A DNA stretch of 64,000 nucleotides from Haloarcula mannanilytica (GCF_005406125.1 NZ_BIXZ01000005.1:186001-250000); one strand, 5' to 3'. Shown: positions 15,710-25,974, numbered from the stretch's first letter. Made by a program: numbers and translations. The notes: generated by a model not told the origin, from the sequence alone.

Positions 15710-18385
15710 TCAGGCCAGTTCCGCAACCGTCGCTTCGACCTGCTCGACCCGCGAGCGGTTGGTCGTAGCGTCCTTTTCCACGCGGACGAGGTCATCGGCC
15801 GCACCGACCAGTTCCTCGTCGTGGCTGACCACGAGAATCTGTTCGACGCCGACCTCGTCGCGCATGTACTCAACGAGGTCGAGCAGTTGCGTGACGTGGC
15901 CCGAATCCAGGAACACCGTGGGTTCATCGAGGATGAGCGGCGGCATCGGCGCTGCGCCCTCGATGCCCTCTGCGAGCAGGCGGTAGATGGCACACCGCAG
16001 GCTGAGGTTGAACAGCGCCCGCTCGCCGCCCGAAAGCTGTTCGGGCTCCAGCGGTTCGCCGTCCTTTTGATACACCGTGAGCTGGTACTGCCCGTCGAGT
16101 TCGATGTGGGAGTACGAATCGTTCTGGTACACCAAGTCGAACGTCTGATTGAGCATCCGTTCGAGCGTCTCGACGTTACGCTGGCGCAGTTCCGCCCGGA
16201 GCGTCCCGTACATCTCCTGTAGTTGTTCGGTCTCCTCGTACAGCGTCTCGAGCTTTTCGAGGGTCGCTTCCAGGTCCTTGCGTCGATCCCGTAGCGACTC
16301 TAGCTCCTCGATTTCGTTCGTGACGCCGCCGATGGCGTTCTGTAGTTCGTCGCGTGTCTCGCGTTTCTCCGCCAGCGCATCCTCGGCCTGGTCGATGTAC
16401 GTCTCCGCCCGCTGTTTCTCGTTTCGGGCCTCTTCGATGCGCGCCTCGTCGAACGACTCCGCGAGGTCCTGTTTTCGCTCGCGCTTCTCCGCGAGCTGGT
16501 CGCGGCGCTGGTCGTTCAGTTCGGCCTGCTGCGTGCGCTTCTCGCGCAGCCGCTCGATGTCGTCGTCGCAGTCGTCGATGTCCGCAAGCAGGTCTCCGAC
16601 GCGCTCTAAGCGCTCAATCGACTGCTTGACCTGCTGGCGCTCCTGATTGCACTCGGCGACGACCGAGCGGCAGTCCTCGGCCTGCTCGCGGGCTTCGGCG
16701 GCTTTCTCGCGTTTCGTCTCTGCTTCGGACTCGTGTTCTGATGCTTCCTCGCGGAGCGTCTCGATGCGTTCCTGGTCCGCGTCCAACCCGTCCTCCTTCT
16801 CTTCGACCAGTTGGAGGATGTTTGAACGGTTGTTTTCGAGTGTCGATAGCTCGGTCGCTGTCTCGACCAGTTCCGTCGCCGTTTCGTGTTTGGATTCCAG
16901 TTCCGAAACGTCCTCGCGGGCGTCCGCAAGCGTCTCCTCTAGCTCCGCGATTCGCTCGCGGTCGTCCTCGATGGAGTCGACGTGTGGCGACTCGCTCACG
17001 TCCTGCCCGCATTCGGGGCACTTGCCTTCTTCCAGCAGCGCCTCGGCTTCCGCAAGCGACTCGCGTTCGTTCTCCAGTGTCGTCTCCAGTTCGGTCACCC
17101 GCTGTCGAGCATCATCAAGGTCGCTGGCAACGGATTCTTTGTACGATGTTGCCCCGTCGCGGTCCGTCGGCGCGTCCTCGAACCTGGCTTCGAGGCCAGC
17201 GATTTGGTCGTCGATGTCGCTGACCTGCTCGCGGCGCTCGGCGATTGTCTCCCGCGCAGATTCGATGTCGGCTTCCAGTTCGTCGGCCTCCTCACGCTTG
17301 TCCTCGGCTCGGGATTCGAGGTCGGCCGCGCTCTCGGCCAGCGCGTCGGCCGTGCTGCTGTGTTCCTTGGCGTCGACGCGCTGGTCCTCGATTCGGCTCT
17401 GTAGTTCGTCGTCGCGGGACTGCAACTCGTCTAGCCGCGCGTTGACGGTATCGGGGTCCGGCTCCGAACTGTCGAGGTCGGTTTCGGCGGCCGTTTCCGA
17501 GAGCTCCTCCCGCAGCGATTCCCGCTGGTCCTGCAGGTCGCTGATCTGCTCTTTGAGCTCGGTCCGTTCCGTCTCTGTCTCGGTAATCGTCGTCTCCAGT
17601 TCCTCGATATCGTCTTTCAGCGCCGACAGTTCCTCGCGCTTCTCCTCGTACTCTTCGAGCACGGAGGCAGCCTGTGTGAGCGTCTCCTCGGCGGTGGCCT
17701 TCTGGTCCTCGATGTGCTCGATTTCGTCCTGCAGCTCCGACTCCTTCGTTTCGAGGCTGTTCAGGCGCTCGTGGAGGTCTTTTTCCTCTTTCTCCTCGAT
17801 TTGTTCGTCAAGCTGTGAGAGCGCCCCCTGTTTGTCATCGCGCACGCGACCGACGCCGACGCGGGCGTCGCTGGCCCGCTCGCGGTACTCCTCCAGTTTC
17901 CCCAGTTGCAGGAGGTCATCGAGCATGTCCTGGCGGTCACCGGGGGAGGCGTTGATGAGCTTGTTCACCTCGCCCTGGCGGACGTAGGCGCAGTTGACGA
18001 ACGCCTCGCTGTCCATCCGCAGGAGTTCCGTAATTCGTCGGCGCACGTCGCGCGCCCCTTCGTAGTTCCCTTCGGGCGTCTCAAGGACGCATTTCGCCGT
18101 CGTCGGTTGTGCTCCGGTCGCGCGGACCCGTCGCGTGAGGTGGTAGTCACCGCCGGCGTGGGAGAACCACAGTTCGACAGTGCAGTCGTCGGCCCCAATG
18201 GTGACAACGTCACCGAGGTTCTCATCTAGTGCTTTCGAGCCGTACAGCGCGAAGAAGCAGGCCTCAAGCAGGGAGGACTTCCCGCTCCCGTTGAGCCCGT
18301 GGATGACAGTCACGCCGCTGTCCAGCCGCAGGTCGGCATCGTCGTAGCACTTGAAATTAGATAGCTTGACGCGTTCGAATTTCAT
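15710..18385 (-). CDS. rad50: DNA double-strand break repair ATPase Rad50
   Basis: 891 residues from [15 protein letters not shown]-terminal Walker [15 protein letters not shown] (about residues 27-40), a Q-loop in [10 protein letters not shown], two long acidic coiled-coil arms with the zinc hook CPECGQ near residue 450, and the C-terminal ABC signature [14 protein letters not shown] with Walker [14 protein letters not shown]. This is the standard Rad50 architecture; the zinc hook separates it from SMC, which has a folded hinge. Rad50 works with Mre11 to tether and process DNA ends. It starts 13 bp after the mre11 stop. Confidence 0.97.
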   Translation of the reverse strand: MKFERVKLSNFKCYDDADLRLDSGVTVIHGLNGSGKSSLLEACFFALYGSKALDENLGDVVTIGADDCTVELWFSHAGGDYHLTRRVRATGAQPTTAKCVLETPEGNYEGARDVRRRITELLRMDSEAFVNCAYVRQGEVNKLINASPGDRQDMLDDLLQLGKLEEYRERASDARVGVGRVRDDKQGALSQLDEQIEEKEEKDLHERLNSLETKESELQDEIEHIEDQKATAEETLTQAASVLEEYEEKREELSALKDDIEELETTITETETERTELKEQISDLQDQRESLREELSETAAETDLDSSEPDPDTVNARLDELQSRDDELQSRIEDQRVDAKEHSSTADALAESAADLESRAEDKREEADELEADIESARETIAERREQVSDIDDQIAGLEARFEDAPTDRDGATSYKESVASDLDDARQRVTELETTLENERESLAEAEALLEEGKCPECGQDVSESPHVDSIEDDRERIAELEETLADAREDVSELESKHETATELVETATELSTLENNRSNILQLVEEKEDGLDADQERIETLREEASEHESEAETKREKAAEAREQAEDCRSVVAECNQERQQVKQSIERLERVGDLLADIDDCDDDIERLREKRTQQAELNDQRRDQLAEKRERKQDLAESFDEARIEEARNEKQRAETYIDQAEDALAEKRETRDELQNAIGGVTNEIEELESLRDRRKDLEATLEKLETLYEETEQLQEMYGTLRAELRQRNVETLERMLNQTFDLVYQNDSYSHIELDGQYQLTVYQKDGEPLEPEQLSGGERALFNLSLRCAIYRLLAEGIEGAAPMPPLILDEPTVFLDSGHVTQLLDLVEYMRDEVGVEQILVVSHDEELVGAADDLVRVEKDATTNRSRVEQVEATVAELA

Positions 18386-18398
18386 CGTTTGTCCTCCA

Positions 18399-19655
18399 TT
18401 ACAGGAACTCCTCGACGCTCGCCTGACCGTCGCCGTCTGTGCCATCGGCCTCGTTTACCGTTGCTCCGCCGTCGGTGTCGCCCTGGTCCCCGCTTGCGTC
18501 CGCGTCTGTGCCGTCTGCTTCGTCGCTCGCGGTCCCATCAGCACCGGCTGCGAGCGCATCCGAATCTTTCGAGAGGAGGTCACGTACGTGCCGCTCGACC
18601 TCGTCTTTGACGTTCGCGTCGGCGACCTTCGAGGCGCGGATCGTCTCGTCGATGTCGTGGGCGGCCTCGCTCAGTCCGAGCTCGCGGACGCGCTCGGTGA
18701 CGGCGTCGTCGGGGTCGGCGAAACTGATGTCCGTTTCCTGCTCCTCGGCCGTGATTTCCCGGTGGTCAGTGACGCGGGCCACGAGCGCACCTCGATCCAG
18801 CGCGAACGATTCGACGCTGGCCGGGGTGACCGGATCGCCGTCACCGCTGATGGAGACGATAACGACGGCGTCTTCGAGGTCGTGCTGACCGACGCGGCTC
18901 CGGACGCGCTCGACGCCCTCCTCTGGCCCGAGTTCCACGTCGACGAAGACGAACTCGCGTGTATCGAGGCCTCGTCGAGTGATCCGGACCTCATCGTCGA
19001 AGGTGACGATGTTGTAACCGCGGTCCTCACGTTCGCTTGCACTCGCGCGCTCGGTCGATCCGCAGTAGGTGACCCAGGCGTCTTCGACCTGCTGCTTGCC
19101 GGGGTCGTGGTTGTCGCCGAGTAACATCGCGTCGAAGTCGACCGACGACTCGGACAGAATCGCTTCAGCGTCCCAGTCGCCGTAGTCGAAGGGCTGGAAC
19201 AGGCCGTGGGTGACTAAGGCGGCGCTGTCGGCGTCGTGGGGAACGAAGTCGTAGTCGAGATCCTCGCGTTGCGAGCGCGGGACGAAATCGAGACCGTAGA
19301 AGGCGGTGTCGCTGATGACGGTCGGCTCGTCGTCAAGCCGCGTCGCCAGCCCAAGTGACTCGTACAGGTCGAGCCACTGGGCGTCCCGCTTTGCTTCGTG
19401 GTTTCCCACAACGGCAAGAAACGGAATGTCAGCTTCAGAGAGCTCTTCGAGAACGGTCAATGTGCCCATGATGTCGGCCAGAGCCGGGCGTCGGTCGTGG
19501 AACAGGTCACCGGCGTGAACGACGGCATCGGCGTCGTCCGCGATGGCGTCCCGGACCACCTGCCGGAACGCGTCGAGGAAGTCGTCCCGACGGTCGGGGA
19601 CGTTGTACTGCTGATACCCGACGTGGGTATCGCCGGTGTGTATCACCCGTGTCAT
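18399..19655 (-). CDS. mre11: DNA double-strand break repair nuclease Mre11
   Basis: 418 residues. The phosphoesterase motifs are in order: GDTHVGY (I), HAGDLFHD (II), VVGNHE (III), and further conserved His residues in [13 protein letters not shown] and GDNHDPG. The capping domain follows, and the tail from about residue 355 is an Asp/Gly/Ala-rich disordered segment that ends QASVEEFL, possibly a Rad50- or partner-binding tail. Known role: Mn-dependent nuclease of the MR complex. Upstream of rad50 in the same unit. Confidence 0.96.
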   Translation of the reverse strand: MTRVIHTGDTHVGYQQYNVPDRRDDFLDAFRQVVRDAIADDADAVVHAGDLFHDRRPALADIMGTLTVLEELSEADIPFLAVVGNHEAKRDAQWLDLYESLGLATRLDDEPTVISDTAFYGLDFVPRSQREDLDYDFVPHDADSAALVTHGLFQPFDYGDWDAEAILSESSVDFDAMLLGDNHDPGKQQVEDAWVTYCGSTERASASEREDRGYNIVTFDDEVRITRRGLDTREFVFVDVELGPEEGVERVRSRVGQHDLEDAVVIVSISGDGDPVTPASVESFALDRGALVARVTDHREITAEEQETDISFADPDDAVTERVRELGLSEAAHDIDETIRASKVADANVKDEVERHVRDLLSKDSDALAAGADGTASDEADGTDADASGDQGDTDGGATVNEADGTDGDGQASVEEFL

Positions 19656-19739
19656 TTGCCCACCGGTAAGCCAGCGCCACCTAAAGAGGTATCGTGACCG
19701 GAGTGAAAGTGGTCGACGACAGCGCGGTCGGCTCGATGG

Positions 19740-20099
19740 CTATACTTCAACGTCAGCCCCTGCCGCGGCGTCCCGATACCGCCGGAACGCCCGCAGCGCC
19801 GCCCGTCCCTCGTCGGCCAGTCCACTTACTTCGTGTTCGGCCTGTTCGACTGCCGCTTCGAGCCGCCCGACGCCGAACGTCTCGACGAAGGCGACCGCCG
19901 CATCAAGGTCGTCGGTCGCAGCTGTCGCCTGTTCGATGACCGTCCGGTAGTCAGCGTCGTTTAGCTCATCGGTGGCCGTCCGACCCACATCGCTTGTGTT
20001 CCGGTCGGCCAGTTGGGTAGCTCCGCCCTCGTCGTCGCTATCGACTTCACCGTCGGCGAGCGCCGTGAGCGCCGCCTTCACCTGGTCGCTATCGGCCAT
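19740..20099 (-). CDS. Haloarchaeal hypothetical protein upstream of mre11
   Basis: 119 residues from the ATG giving MADSDQVKAALTALADGE (an upstream in-frame Met would extend it into the promoter region). The C-terminal 70 residues are helical (DADYRTVIEQATAATDDLDAA, then FVETFGVGRLEAAVEQAEHEV, then LADEGRAALRAFRRYRDAA) and carry no enzyme or zinc motif. It reads towards mre11 with 84 bp between them, so it may share the mre11-rad50 transcript. Function unknown. Confidence 0.7.
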   Translation of the reverse strand: MADSDQVKAALTALADGEVDSDDEGGATQLADRNTSDVGRTATDELNDADYRTVIEQATAATDDLDAAVAFVETFGVGRLEAAVEQAEHEVSGLADEGRAALRAFRRYRDAAAGADVEV

Positions 20100-20278
20100 G
20101 GGCCGACGTGGTCCCGGCATCCGGTATAAACGCTCGCTTGCTCCGGACCAGTCCATGGTCTGTTCGATCCAGCTCCGTTACCCGAACTAGTTGAAGAAGG
20201 ATACAGTTTAGTAATCTGACCGATTTGGTAGGGCTAACGCTCGAGTGTCGATACCGCTCGGCGAGACCCACGCAACTG

Positions 20279-20419
20279 ATGCCCACCACAATGCCACTGA
20301 CCAGATTTCGCTCCGACGACCGAGCGCTCTCGTCGATCACAATCGTCGCGCTGCTGATTCTGGCGACCCTGCTCATCTCCGTTGTCCTCGCGCTATTCAT
20401 CCTCGACATGGGTGTGTGA
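20279..20419 (+). CDS. Minimal pilin-like protein (46 residues)
   Basis: A short protein: a charged start with RFRSDDRALSS followed by one hydrophobic helix (ITIVALLILATLLISVVLALFIL) and the ending DMGV. The layout, charged residues then a small-residue junction then an uninterrupted hydrophobic helix, is that of an archaeal type IV pilin N-terminus (class III signal), but nothing follows the helix. ATG at 20279 or 20291 are both possible. It opens the cluster that contains a PilB-like ATPase and PilC-like membrane protein, so it may be a tiny pilin subunit. The cleavage motif is imperfect, hence moderate confidence. Confidence 0.55.
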   Translation: MPTTMPLTRFRSDDRALSSITIVALLILATLLISVVLALFILDMGV

Positions 20420-20507
20420 AGCTGGGGACCGCTTGGGGCGAAGGTCGGTCCGTCCCACTCGACCGCCGTCCGAGCGTTCAAGTACCAGCACGGGGCCAAG
20501 GCCAGGC

Positions 20508-21035
20508 ATGACGGACATAGAGACACTGGCCGAACGGCTCCGTACGGTCGAACGCACAATCACGGACGGAACAACGGAGTTCCCGGAGGTGACCGAACTC
20601 GCAGAGTTAGAGACTCGTATAGAAACCATCGAACAGCGCGTCGACGACATCGGCGAGCGGACAGCGGACCTCGAAGCGGCCACGCAGGCTCTCCGCGGGT
20701 ACGTGGGGAACATCCGCTCGGTCAACGAGGATGTCGAGCAGCGTGCCGACGCGGCGCTGGCGGCAACAGACCGTCTGGAGACGCGACTCGACGAGGAACT
20801 GGCGTCAGGGCCGGCGTCCGATCCATCGGCGACGCGGGCCGAGCAGTTACGCAGGGAGACAGCACAGGGGCATCCAAGCTCGTCGAATAGCGATAGCCAG
20901 ACAGAAACGGCCGCCACGACCGGTCTCGCAGCCGAATCACGGACCGATTTCTCCGCTATCACCGACGGCGGCGACCCTGAGGAAAGCGAGCCGACGGACT
21001 CGGGACTGTTCGGACGCATCCGCGCGCTGCTGTGA
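20508..21035 (+). CDS. Coiled-coil protein of the pilus cluster (DUF7310-like)
   Basis: 175 residues. Residues 1-105 form a coiled coil (LAERLRTVERTITDG, LETRIETIEQRVDDIGERTADLEAA). Residues 105-160 are a low-complexity Ser/Thr/Glu linker, and the end SGLFGRIRALL is a short amphipathic helix that could bind membrane or a partner. The stop overlaps the GTG of the next gene by 4 bp, so the two are coupled. I recall this family as haloarchaea-specific and linked to PilB/PilC neighbours. Possible role: cytoplasmic adaptor between ATPase and membrane platform (inference). Confidence 0.75.
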   Translation: MTDIETLAERLRTVERTITDGTTEFPEVTELAELETRIETIEQRVDDIGERTADLEAATQALRGYVGNIRSVNEDVEQRADAALAATDRLETRLDEELASGPASDPSATRAEQLRRETAQGHPSSSNSDSQTETAATTGLAAESRTDFSAITDGGDPEESEPTDSGLFGRIRALL

Positions 21036-21505
21036 TATACCGGCTGGTCATCGCTGTCGCAGTCATGACCGCACTTTTCGGTGCGGCGGCTCCGGCACTG
21101 TCGACGGCCCGGGCAGACGCGGCAAGCAGTGTGATGGAACGTCAACTGAGTGAGCTGGCGGCCGAACTGGCGTCGCTGGTCGAGACTGATGCCGCCACGG
21201 CGGACGGCGATGCGCAGCGGACAGTGGAGATACGATTCCCGGCCCGGACCTACACGAACGCCGGCGTCGACTATCTGCAGTTCGAGACGCGGGCCGGCGA
21301 CGGCGTCGCGTCCTGGCAGGTCGGATCCCGAAAGCAGACCGAGCGATTGGTCGAGACGCCGATTCGAACGACAGCGTCGGTCGAGCGTCTCGAAGAGCCC
21401 GGAACACATCGGCTCGTGTTCGTCCTGACTCGGGCCGACGGACAGCGAGCGCTGACTGTCCATCGATTTAAGTCCGAAGCCGCGGCGAAGGGTGGCTATG
21501 CGTGA
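21032..21505 (+). CDS. Exported protein of the pilus cluster (DUF7311-like)
   Basis: 157 residues with a GTG start overlapping the upstream stop. Residues 1-24 (MIYRLVIAVAVMTALFGAAAPALS) are a hydrophobic export or anchor segment with a Sec- or pilin-like profile. The rest is a beta-rich domain with the phrase GDGVASWQVGSRKQTERLVETP. The stop lies inside the ATPase gene (8 bp overlap). The order and overlaps place it in the machine as a surface or periplasm-equivalent component. No homologous function known to me. Confidence 0.75.
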   Translation: MIYRLVIAVAVMTALFGAAAPALSTARADAASSVMERQLSELAAELASLVETDAATADGDAQRTVEIRFPARTYTNAGVDYLQFETRAGDGVASWQVGSRKQTERLVETPIRTTASVERLEEPGTHRLVFVLTRADGQRALTVHRFKSEAAAKGGYA

Positions 21506-23360
21506 GTGGCTCTTCGGATCGGCGACGGCGTCTGCCTGTCGCTGTGAGACAACGGTTGAGGGTGACCGACTGATAGTGACAGCGGACGACTGTCCGGGCA
21601 GCGGTGACCTCGCCCAGTCGGCTGACTGCCGGACAACAGTCGTCAGTTCGCTCGCAGCGACCGGTGTCGATACCGTCGTCACCGAACAGGCCGGACAGGA
21701 GCGGGTGTACGTCGACCGGGCGGCAGCGGTGCTCACCGCGGCCGGCCGGTTCGCGACCAGGGTCGCCTCGCTGGATGATCGCCTCGCAGAACGTGCCCGG
21801 CGCGACCCAGTCGCCGCAGCGACGGAGGCAGCCGGTCGGGCAGGGCCGGTCGCCGACCTTGCAGCGGAGACCGGGCTGACGGTCGCAACCGAGGGCCTCG
21901 ACACCAACGAACAAGCCCTCGCCGCCTACACTGGACCCAAGATAAGTGACGCCCGTATCGGAGTGACGCCACCAGCGGACGCAGCGCTTCGGGACCAGCG
22001 AACACTCTCAACGGATGCTATCGTTCGGCGATACGACACAGCCGGTGACGAGCTACCGATGTACCACATCGAGCCCCGCGAGCAGCGGTTCGACACGTCG
22101 GCGACGGAGACGCTCATGGAGGCATACGAACAGGTCGCAACCGCCGCCGTCGATGGCGGTTGTCATCCCTACGACGCAGCGGGCGAGGTAGCCGACGACG
22201 AGACGACGGCGACCGCTGTCGGTGCCGTACTGGAGAAACACACCGGCGGGCTCGGGGTTTTAGAGGACATCTTCGCCGACGAGCGGGTGTCCGACGTGTT
22301 CGCGACAGCCCCGGTCAGCGACACGCGGCTGCGGGTGCGTTGCGGCGGTGAGACCATGCGGACTAACGCCCGCATGACGCCGTCGGGCGCGAAGACGCTG
22401 GCGTCCACCTTCAGACGGGCGAGCGGGCGGGCCTTCTCGCGAGCCAATCCGACGCTCGATGCGACTGCGACGGTCGCTGACCGGCAGATACGTGTCGCCG
22501 GCGTGAGCGAGCCGGTCAGCGACGGGCTCGCCTTCGCCTTCCGCGCCCACGACAGCGACGTGTGGCGACTGAGTGACTTCGTCGACAACGGGACGATGCC
22601 GGCCCCTGTCGCCGGTCTCCTATCCGTCGTCGCGGAACGTGGCGGGGCCTGCCTCATTGCTGGCCCCCGAGGTGCAGGCAAGACGACGACGCTGGGCGCG
22701 CTGCTCCGGGAGATTCCGCGCGATGTTCGAACGATCCTCATCGAGGACACGCCCGAACTCCCGGCGTCATCGCTGCAGGCCGACGGCCGGGACGTGCAGG
22801 CGCTTCGGACTGCCCGCGGGGAGGGACCGTCGGTCGACGCGACGGAAGCGCTGCGGACCGCACTCCGGCTCGGCGAAGGCGCGCTTGCCGTCGGTGAGGT
22901 CCGCGGCGAGGAGGCCGGCGTCCTCTACGAGGCGATGCGCGTCGGCGGCGGTGACGGGGCCGTCCTCGGGACAATTCACGGCAACGGTCCTGGGGCGATC
23001 CGGGATCGGCTGGTGTCGGACCTCGGCGTCCCGGTTCAGTCGTTCGCCGCGACAGATCTCGTCGTGACGCTGGCTCCACCCGCGTCGGAGCACGGTCGCG
23101 GAATAGCCTCTATCGCGGAGATCGTCCCCCACGGTGACGATGTCACATTCGAATCGCTCTACGAACGCGATGGGCCGATAGCGACCGCCACCGGCCGCCT
23201 CAAGCGCGGGAACAGCCGTCTGGTGGAGTCGCTCGCCGAACCGGGCGAGTCCTACGCGGAGGTATTCGATGCTATCGAGGCACGAACCGAGCGGTTCGTC
23301 GATTCCGTAGCTGTCGGCAACCAGGCGCGTGAACACGCTACAGAGAGGGGGCAGCCGTGA
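21498..23360 (+). CDS. PilB/TadA-type secretion ATPase
   Basis: 620 residues from the ATG giving MREWLFGSAT. The C-terminal half is a type II/IV secretion ATPase: Walker A AGPRGAGKTT with Lys395, an Asp box-like segment RTILIEDTPEL, Walker B GEVRGEEAGVLYEAMRVGG and a His box in LGTIHGNG. The N-terminal 45 residues hold four Cys (14, 16, 32, 44), rare in haloarchaea and suggestive of a metal site. Known role of the family: cytoplasmic hexamer powering pilin polymerisation or secretion. Its last 4 bp overlap the GTG of the PilC-like gene. Confidence 0.9.
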   Translation: MREWLFGSATASACRCETTVEGDRLIVTADDCPGSGDLAQSADCRTTVVSSLAATGVDTVVTEQAGQERVYVDRAAAVLTAAGRFATRVASLDDRLAERARRDPVAAATEAAGRAGPVADLAAETGLTVATEGLDTNEQALAAYTGPKISDARIGVTPPADAALRDQRTLSTDAIVRRYDTAGDELPMYHIEPREQRFDTSATETLMEAYEQVATAAVDGGCHPYDAAGEVADDETTATAVGAVLEKHTGGLGVLEDIFADERVSDVFATAPVSDTRLRVRCGGETMRTNARMTPSGAKTLASTFRRASGRAFSRANPTLDATATVADRQIRVAGVSEPVSDGLAFAFRAHDSDVWRLSDFVDNGTMPAPVAGLLSVVAERGGACLIAGPRGAGKTTTLGALLREIPRDVRTILIEDTPELPASSLQADGRDVQALRTARGEGPSVDATEALRTALRLGEGALAVGEVRGEEAGVLYEAMRVGGGDGAVLGTIHGNGPGAIRDRLVSDLGVPVQSFAATDLVVTLAPPASEHGRGIASIAEIVPHGDDVTFESLYERDGPIATATGRLKRGNSRLVESLAEPGESYAEVFDAIEARTERFVDSVAVGNQAREHATERGQP

Positions 23361-25102
23361 GCCACACGAACGGTTCAGACGACTCCGGTGATAGTATTGG
23401 CTCACCAGCAGTTCGTCGCCTCGTATCCGTGCTCGCGATGGCCTATCCGGGTACTGTCGAGGTGCCCAACGATTACCGGCGTGCGTGTCGACTGCTCTCG
23501 CTCCCGGTTTCACCGGAGGCGGTACTGACGGCGAGTTACGGTATCGCGCTGTGTGGCTCCCTCCTCGCGACAGTTGCCGTGTTGCTGGCGAGTGGCGCAC
23601 TGGCGACAATCGCAGTTCTCGGACTCCTCGTCGTGTCTCTGGGAACCGCGGCGCTGGGACGGTACGGCGTCCCGTTCGCCGCGGAGGCAAAACGCATTCG
23701 AACGCTGGGGGCCGCACCTTCGCTCGTCACAACGCTAGTCCTCGGGGCGACACTGTGGCCCAGCGCCGAGAGAGCGACCGTGTTCGCCGGCGAGGCTGGG
23801 AACGGGCTGCTCGCCGCACGGTTAGACGAACACCACCGCCGGGCCACGGGGACACCGCGGAGCGGCCTAGAGACCTTCGCAGCGGCCTGGAGCGACCGCT
23901 TCCCGGCGCTCGAACGCGCTGTCGGACTGGTCGAGAACGCAACGGCCGCTCCGGCTGAGGAACGCCCGGAGGTTCTCGAACGGGCGCGAGAGTGTATTCT
24001 CGACGGGACACGCGACGAAATGGCGGCCTTTGCGGCCTCGCTCCGCGGGCCGGCGACCGGGCTGTACGCCGTTGGTGTGCTCCTGCCGCTGGCGATGGCG
24101 TCGCTGTTGCCCGCCGCCGCTGCCGCGGGCGTTCCCGTGACTGGGCCTGTGCTGATCGGGACCTACGGCGTCGTGTTGCCCGCCGCGCTGCTGGTCGCCT
24201 GCTGCTGGCTGCTGGGCCGGCGACCGGTCGCCTTCCCACCGGTGACGGTTCCGTGGAGCCATCCGGACGTGCCGGACACGGTGCTCCCGGCGGTTGTAGC
24301 CGGCATTGCAGCGGGGACCGCTGGCTGGTTTCTCGCCGCCGCCCTGGTCGCTGAATGGGCGGCACCCATCGGCGCACTCGGAGCCGGCGTCGGGAGCGCG
24401 CTCGTCGTCCACTACCGGCCGGTATCCGCGGTCCGCGACCACGTCACCGCCGTCGAAGCGGGTCTCCCGGACGCGTTGTCGGCCGTCGGTCGCCGGCTGG
24501 ACCGCGGGCAGTCGGTGGAAGCCGCGCTCGTCGAGGCCGTCGACGAGACGCCCGACCCAACCAGTGGCGTCATCGAGGCCGCCGTCGCCAGACAGGAGCG
24601 ACTCGGTACCAGCGTCGAGGGGGCGTTCCTGGGTCCCGGCGGCGCGCTCGCTGACGTTCCGAGCCACCGGGTCCGTCGGGTTGTGACCCTGCTGGACACG
24701 GCTGCGACCATCGGACCACCGGCAGGGGAGTCCGTGACGACGATGGGCGAGCACCTGGACGCGCTTCGGGCCATCGAACGAGAGACGCGTCGAGATCTCG
24801 CACAGATAACCGAGACGCTGTCGAACACAGCCGCACTGTTCGGCCCGCTGGTCGGCGGCGCAACTGTCGCACTGGCCGGATCGATGGGCGGCGGCGAGCA
24901 GTTCGAGACGATCCCCAGCGCTCTCCTGGGGACGGTCGTCGGCTGGTACGTGCTCGTACTCGCCGTCCTGTTGACGGTGCTGTCGACGGGCCTGCATCGA
25001 GGCCTCGACCGTGCGCTTGTCGGCTACCGAACCGGCCTCGCGCTCCTCTCGGCAACAGCTACGTTCCTCGTCGCCGTCGTCGCCACGGAGCTGCTGGTCT
25101 GA
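23357..25102 (+). CDS. PilC/TadC-type pilus platform membrane protein
   Basis: 581 residues with a GTG start coupled to the ATPase stop. It has about eight or nine hydrophobic helices arranged as two T2SSF-like halves, each a membrane pair plus a cytoplasmic helical bundle. The second bundle shows family features (VEAGLPDALSAVGRRLDRGQSVEAAL; VVTLLDTAATIGPPAGESVTTMGEHLDALR). Family role: inner-membrane platform that couples the ATPase to pilin assembly. Archaeal versions (TadB/C-like) are commonly this long. Confidence 0.88.
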   Translation: MSHTNGSDDSGDSIGSPAVRRLVSVLAMAYPGTVEVPNDYRRACRLLSLPVSPEAVLTASYGIALCGSLLATVAVLLASGALATIAVLGLLVVSLGTAALGRYGVPFAAEAKRIRTLGAAPSLVTTLVLGATLWPSAERATVFAGEAGNGLLAARLDEHHRRATGTPRSGLETFAAAWSDRFPALERAVGLVENATAAPAEERPEVLERARECILDGTRDEMAAFAASLRGPATGLYAVGVLLPLAMASLLPAAAAAGVPVTGPVLIGTYGVVLPAALLVACCWLLGRRPVAFPPVTVPWSHPDVPDTVLPAVVAGIAAGTAGWFLAAALVAEWAAPIGALGAGVGSALVVHYRPVSAVRDHVTAVEAGLPDALSAVGRRLDRGQSVEAALVEAVDETPDPTSGVIEAAVARQERLGTSVEGAFLGPGGALADVPSHRVRRVVTLLDTAATIGPPAGESVTTMGEHLDALRAIERETRRDLAQITETLSNTAALFGPLVGGATVALAGSMGGGEQFETIPSALLGTVVGWYVLVLAVLLTVLSTGLHRGLDRALVGYRTGLALLSATATFLVAVVATELLV

Positions 25103-25136
25103 GTGTTTAAATGGGAACACGCGACCAGGGCTGTCC

Positions 25137-25598
25137 ATGTTCGAGACACACGTCGATACGCTGTATCTCTGGGTCGGCCTGGGGACGGTGAGTATCGCTG
25201 TCCTGGGGGTCGTCGTCGGCCTGCCGACGACCGCACCGCCGGACGCGACGGGAGCGGCGGCGACCATCGACGAAGTCACTACCAGCCCGGCAGGGTCCGT
25301 TACACACCGAGGTCTGATCGCCGAGGAATGGATACTCACCAACCGGGAGATACGCCTTCGCAACGACGGCGGGACAGCCATTGCCCGGCTGATTCGAGCA
25401 GTTGTCCCGGCACGGACCGACCAGCTACGGGCAGTGCTGGACGGGAAGCGCCCCGCTGGTGCGTACGACACACCGGACACGTTCCGCCGAGACATCCGTG
25501 AGGTCCGGAACGCAGACACTGACTGGCGGCCGGCCCCCGACCAACTGACGGTCAGGCACGTCGCCTGGGGAGGGACCGATGTCACCATCGTCGGCTAG
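25137..25598 (+). CDS. Single-span exported protein of the pilus cluster (DUF7283-like)
   Basis: 153 residues. A hydrophobic helix near the N-terminus (LYLWVGLGTVSIAVLGVVVGLP, about residues 9-30) is followed by a beta-rich exported domain with the phrase TSPAGSVTHRG and the C-terminal LTVRHVAWGGTDVTIVG. It begins 34 bp after the PilC-like gene and overlaps the next gene by 20 bp. The shape is that of a minor pilin-like subunit. Family name from memory; function inferred from context only. Confidence 0.75.
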   Translation: MFETHVDTLYLWVGLGTVSIAVLGVVVGLPTTAPPDATGAAATIDEVTTSPAGSVTHRGLIAEEWILTNREIRLRNDGGTAIARLIRAVVPARTDQLRAVLDGKRPAGAYDTPDTFRRDIREVRNADTDWRPAPDQLTVRHVAWGGTDVTIVG

Positions 25599-25974
25599 GG
25601 CGACGACGGAACCGCTAGCCGCGCTCGTGGCCGTCTTCGCCGTCACTCTCGGCGTGTCGCTGTACGCTGGCGTGCTGGACGACGCGTTCGGAACGCTGGA
25701 CGACGACCGCAACATCGCCACACCGACCGCTGACGCCGTGGAACAGCAGATAACCTCGGCGGGCATCGTTCAGCCGGAACGGCTCAGTATGGGACTCGAT
25801 TCGATGCCGGCGAACTACCACGGCAACGCAACCGTCACCGCGACGACCGGCGAGCGGTGGAGTGCTGGCCGAGAGCCACCGAACAGCGCCGACACCGAGA
25901 CCAGAACGGTGAGCGTACAGGTCGAACCGGGTTCGGTCCGCCCCGGAACGCTCGCCGTGCGAGTGTGGCGATGA
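25579..25974 (+). CDS. Pilin-like minor protein of the cluster (DUF7284-like)
   Basis: 131 residues. The N-terminus SSARATTEPLAALVAVFAV and following GVSLYAGVLDDAF reproduce a motif I know from haloarchaeal exported proteins (R-x2-x-EPLAALVAV), with a hydrophobic helix at residues 10-32 typical of a class III signal peptide pilin. The remaining 95 residues are soluble, Thr/Glu/Pro-rich and end in LAVRVWR. It overlaps the previous gene by 20 bp and the next by 4 bp, so all are read as one unit. Confidence 0.78.
   Translation: MSPSSARATTEPLAALVAVFAVTLGVSLYAGVLDDAFGTLDDDRNIATPTADAVEQQITSAGIVQPERLSMGLDSMPANYHGNATVTATTGERWSAGREPPNSADTETRTVSVQVEPGSVRPGTLAVRVWR

Noticed and set aside
15710-18385. 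SMC protein instead of Rad50
   Set aside because: The CPEC zinc hook, the absence of a globular hinge and the mre11 neighbour all indicate Rad50.
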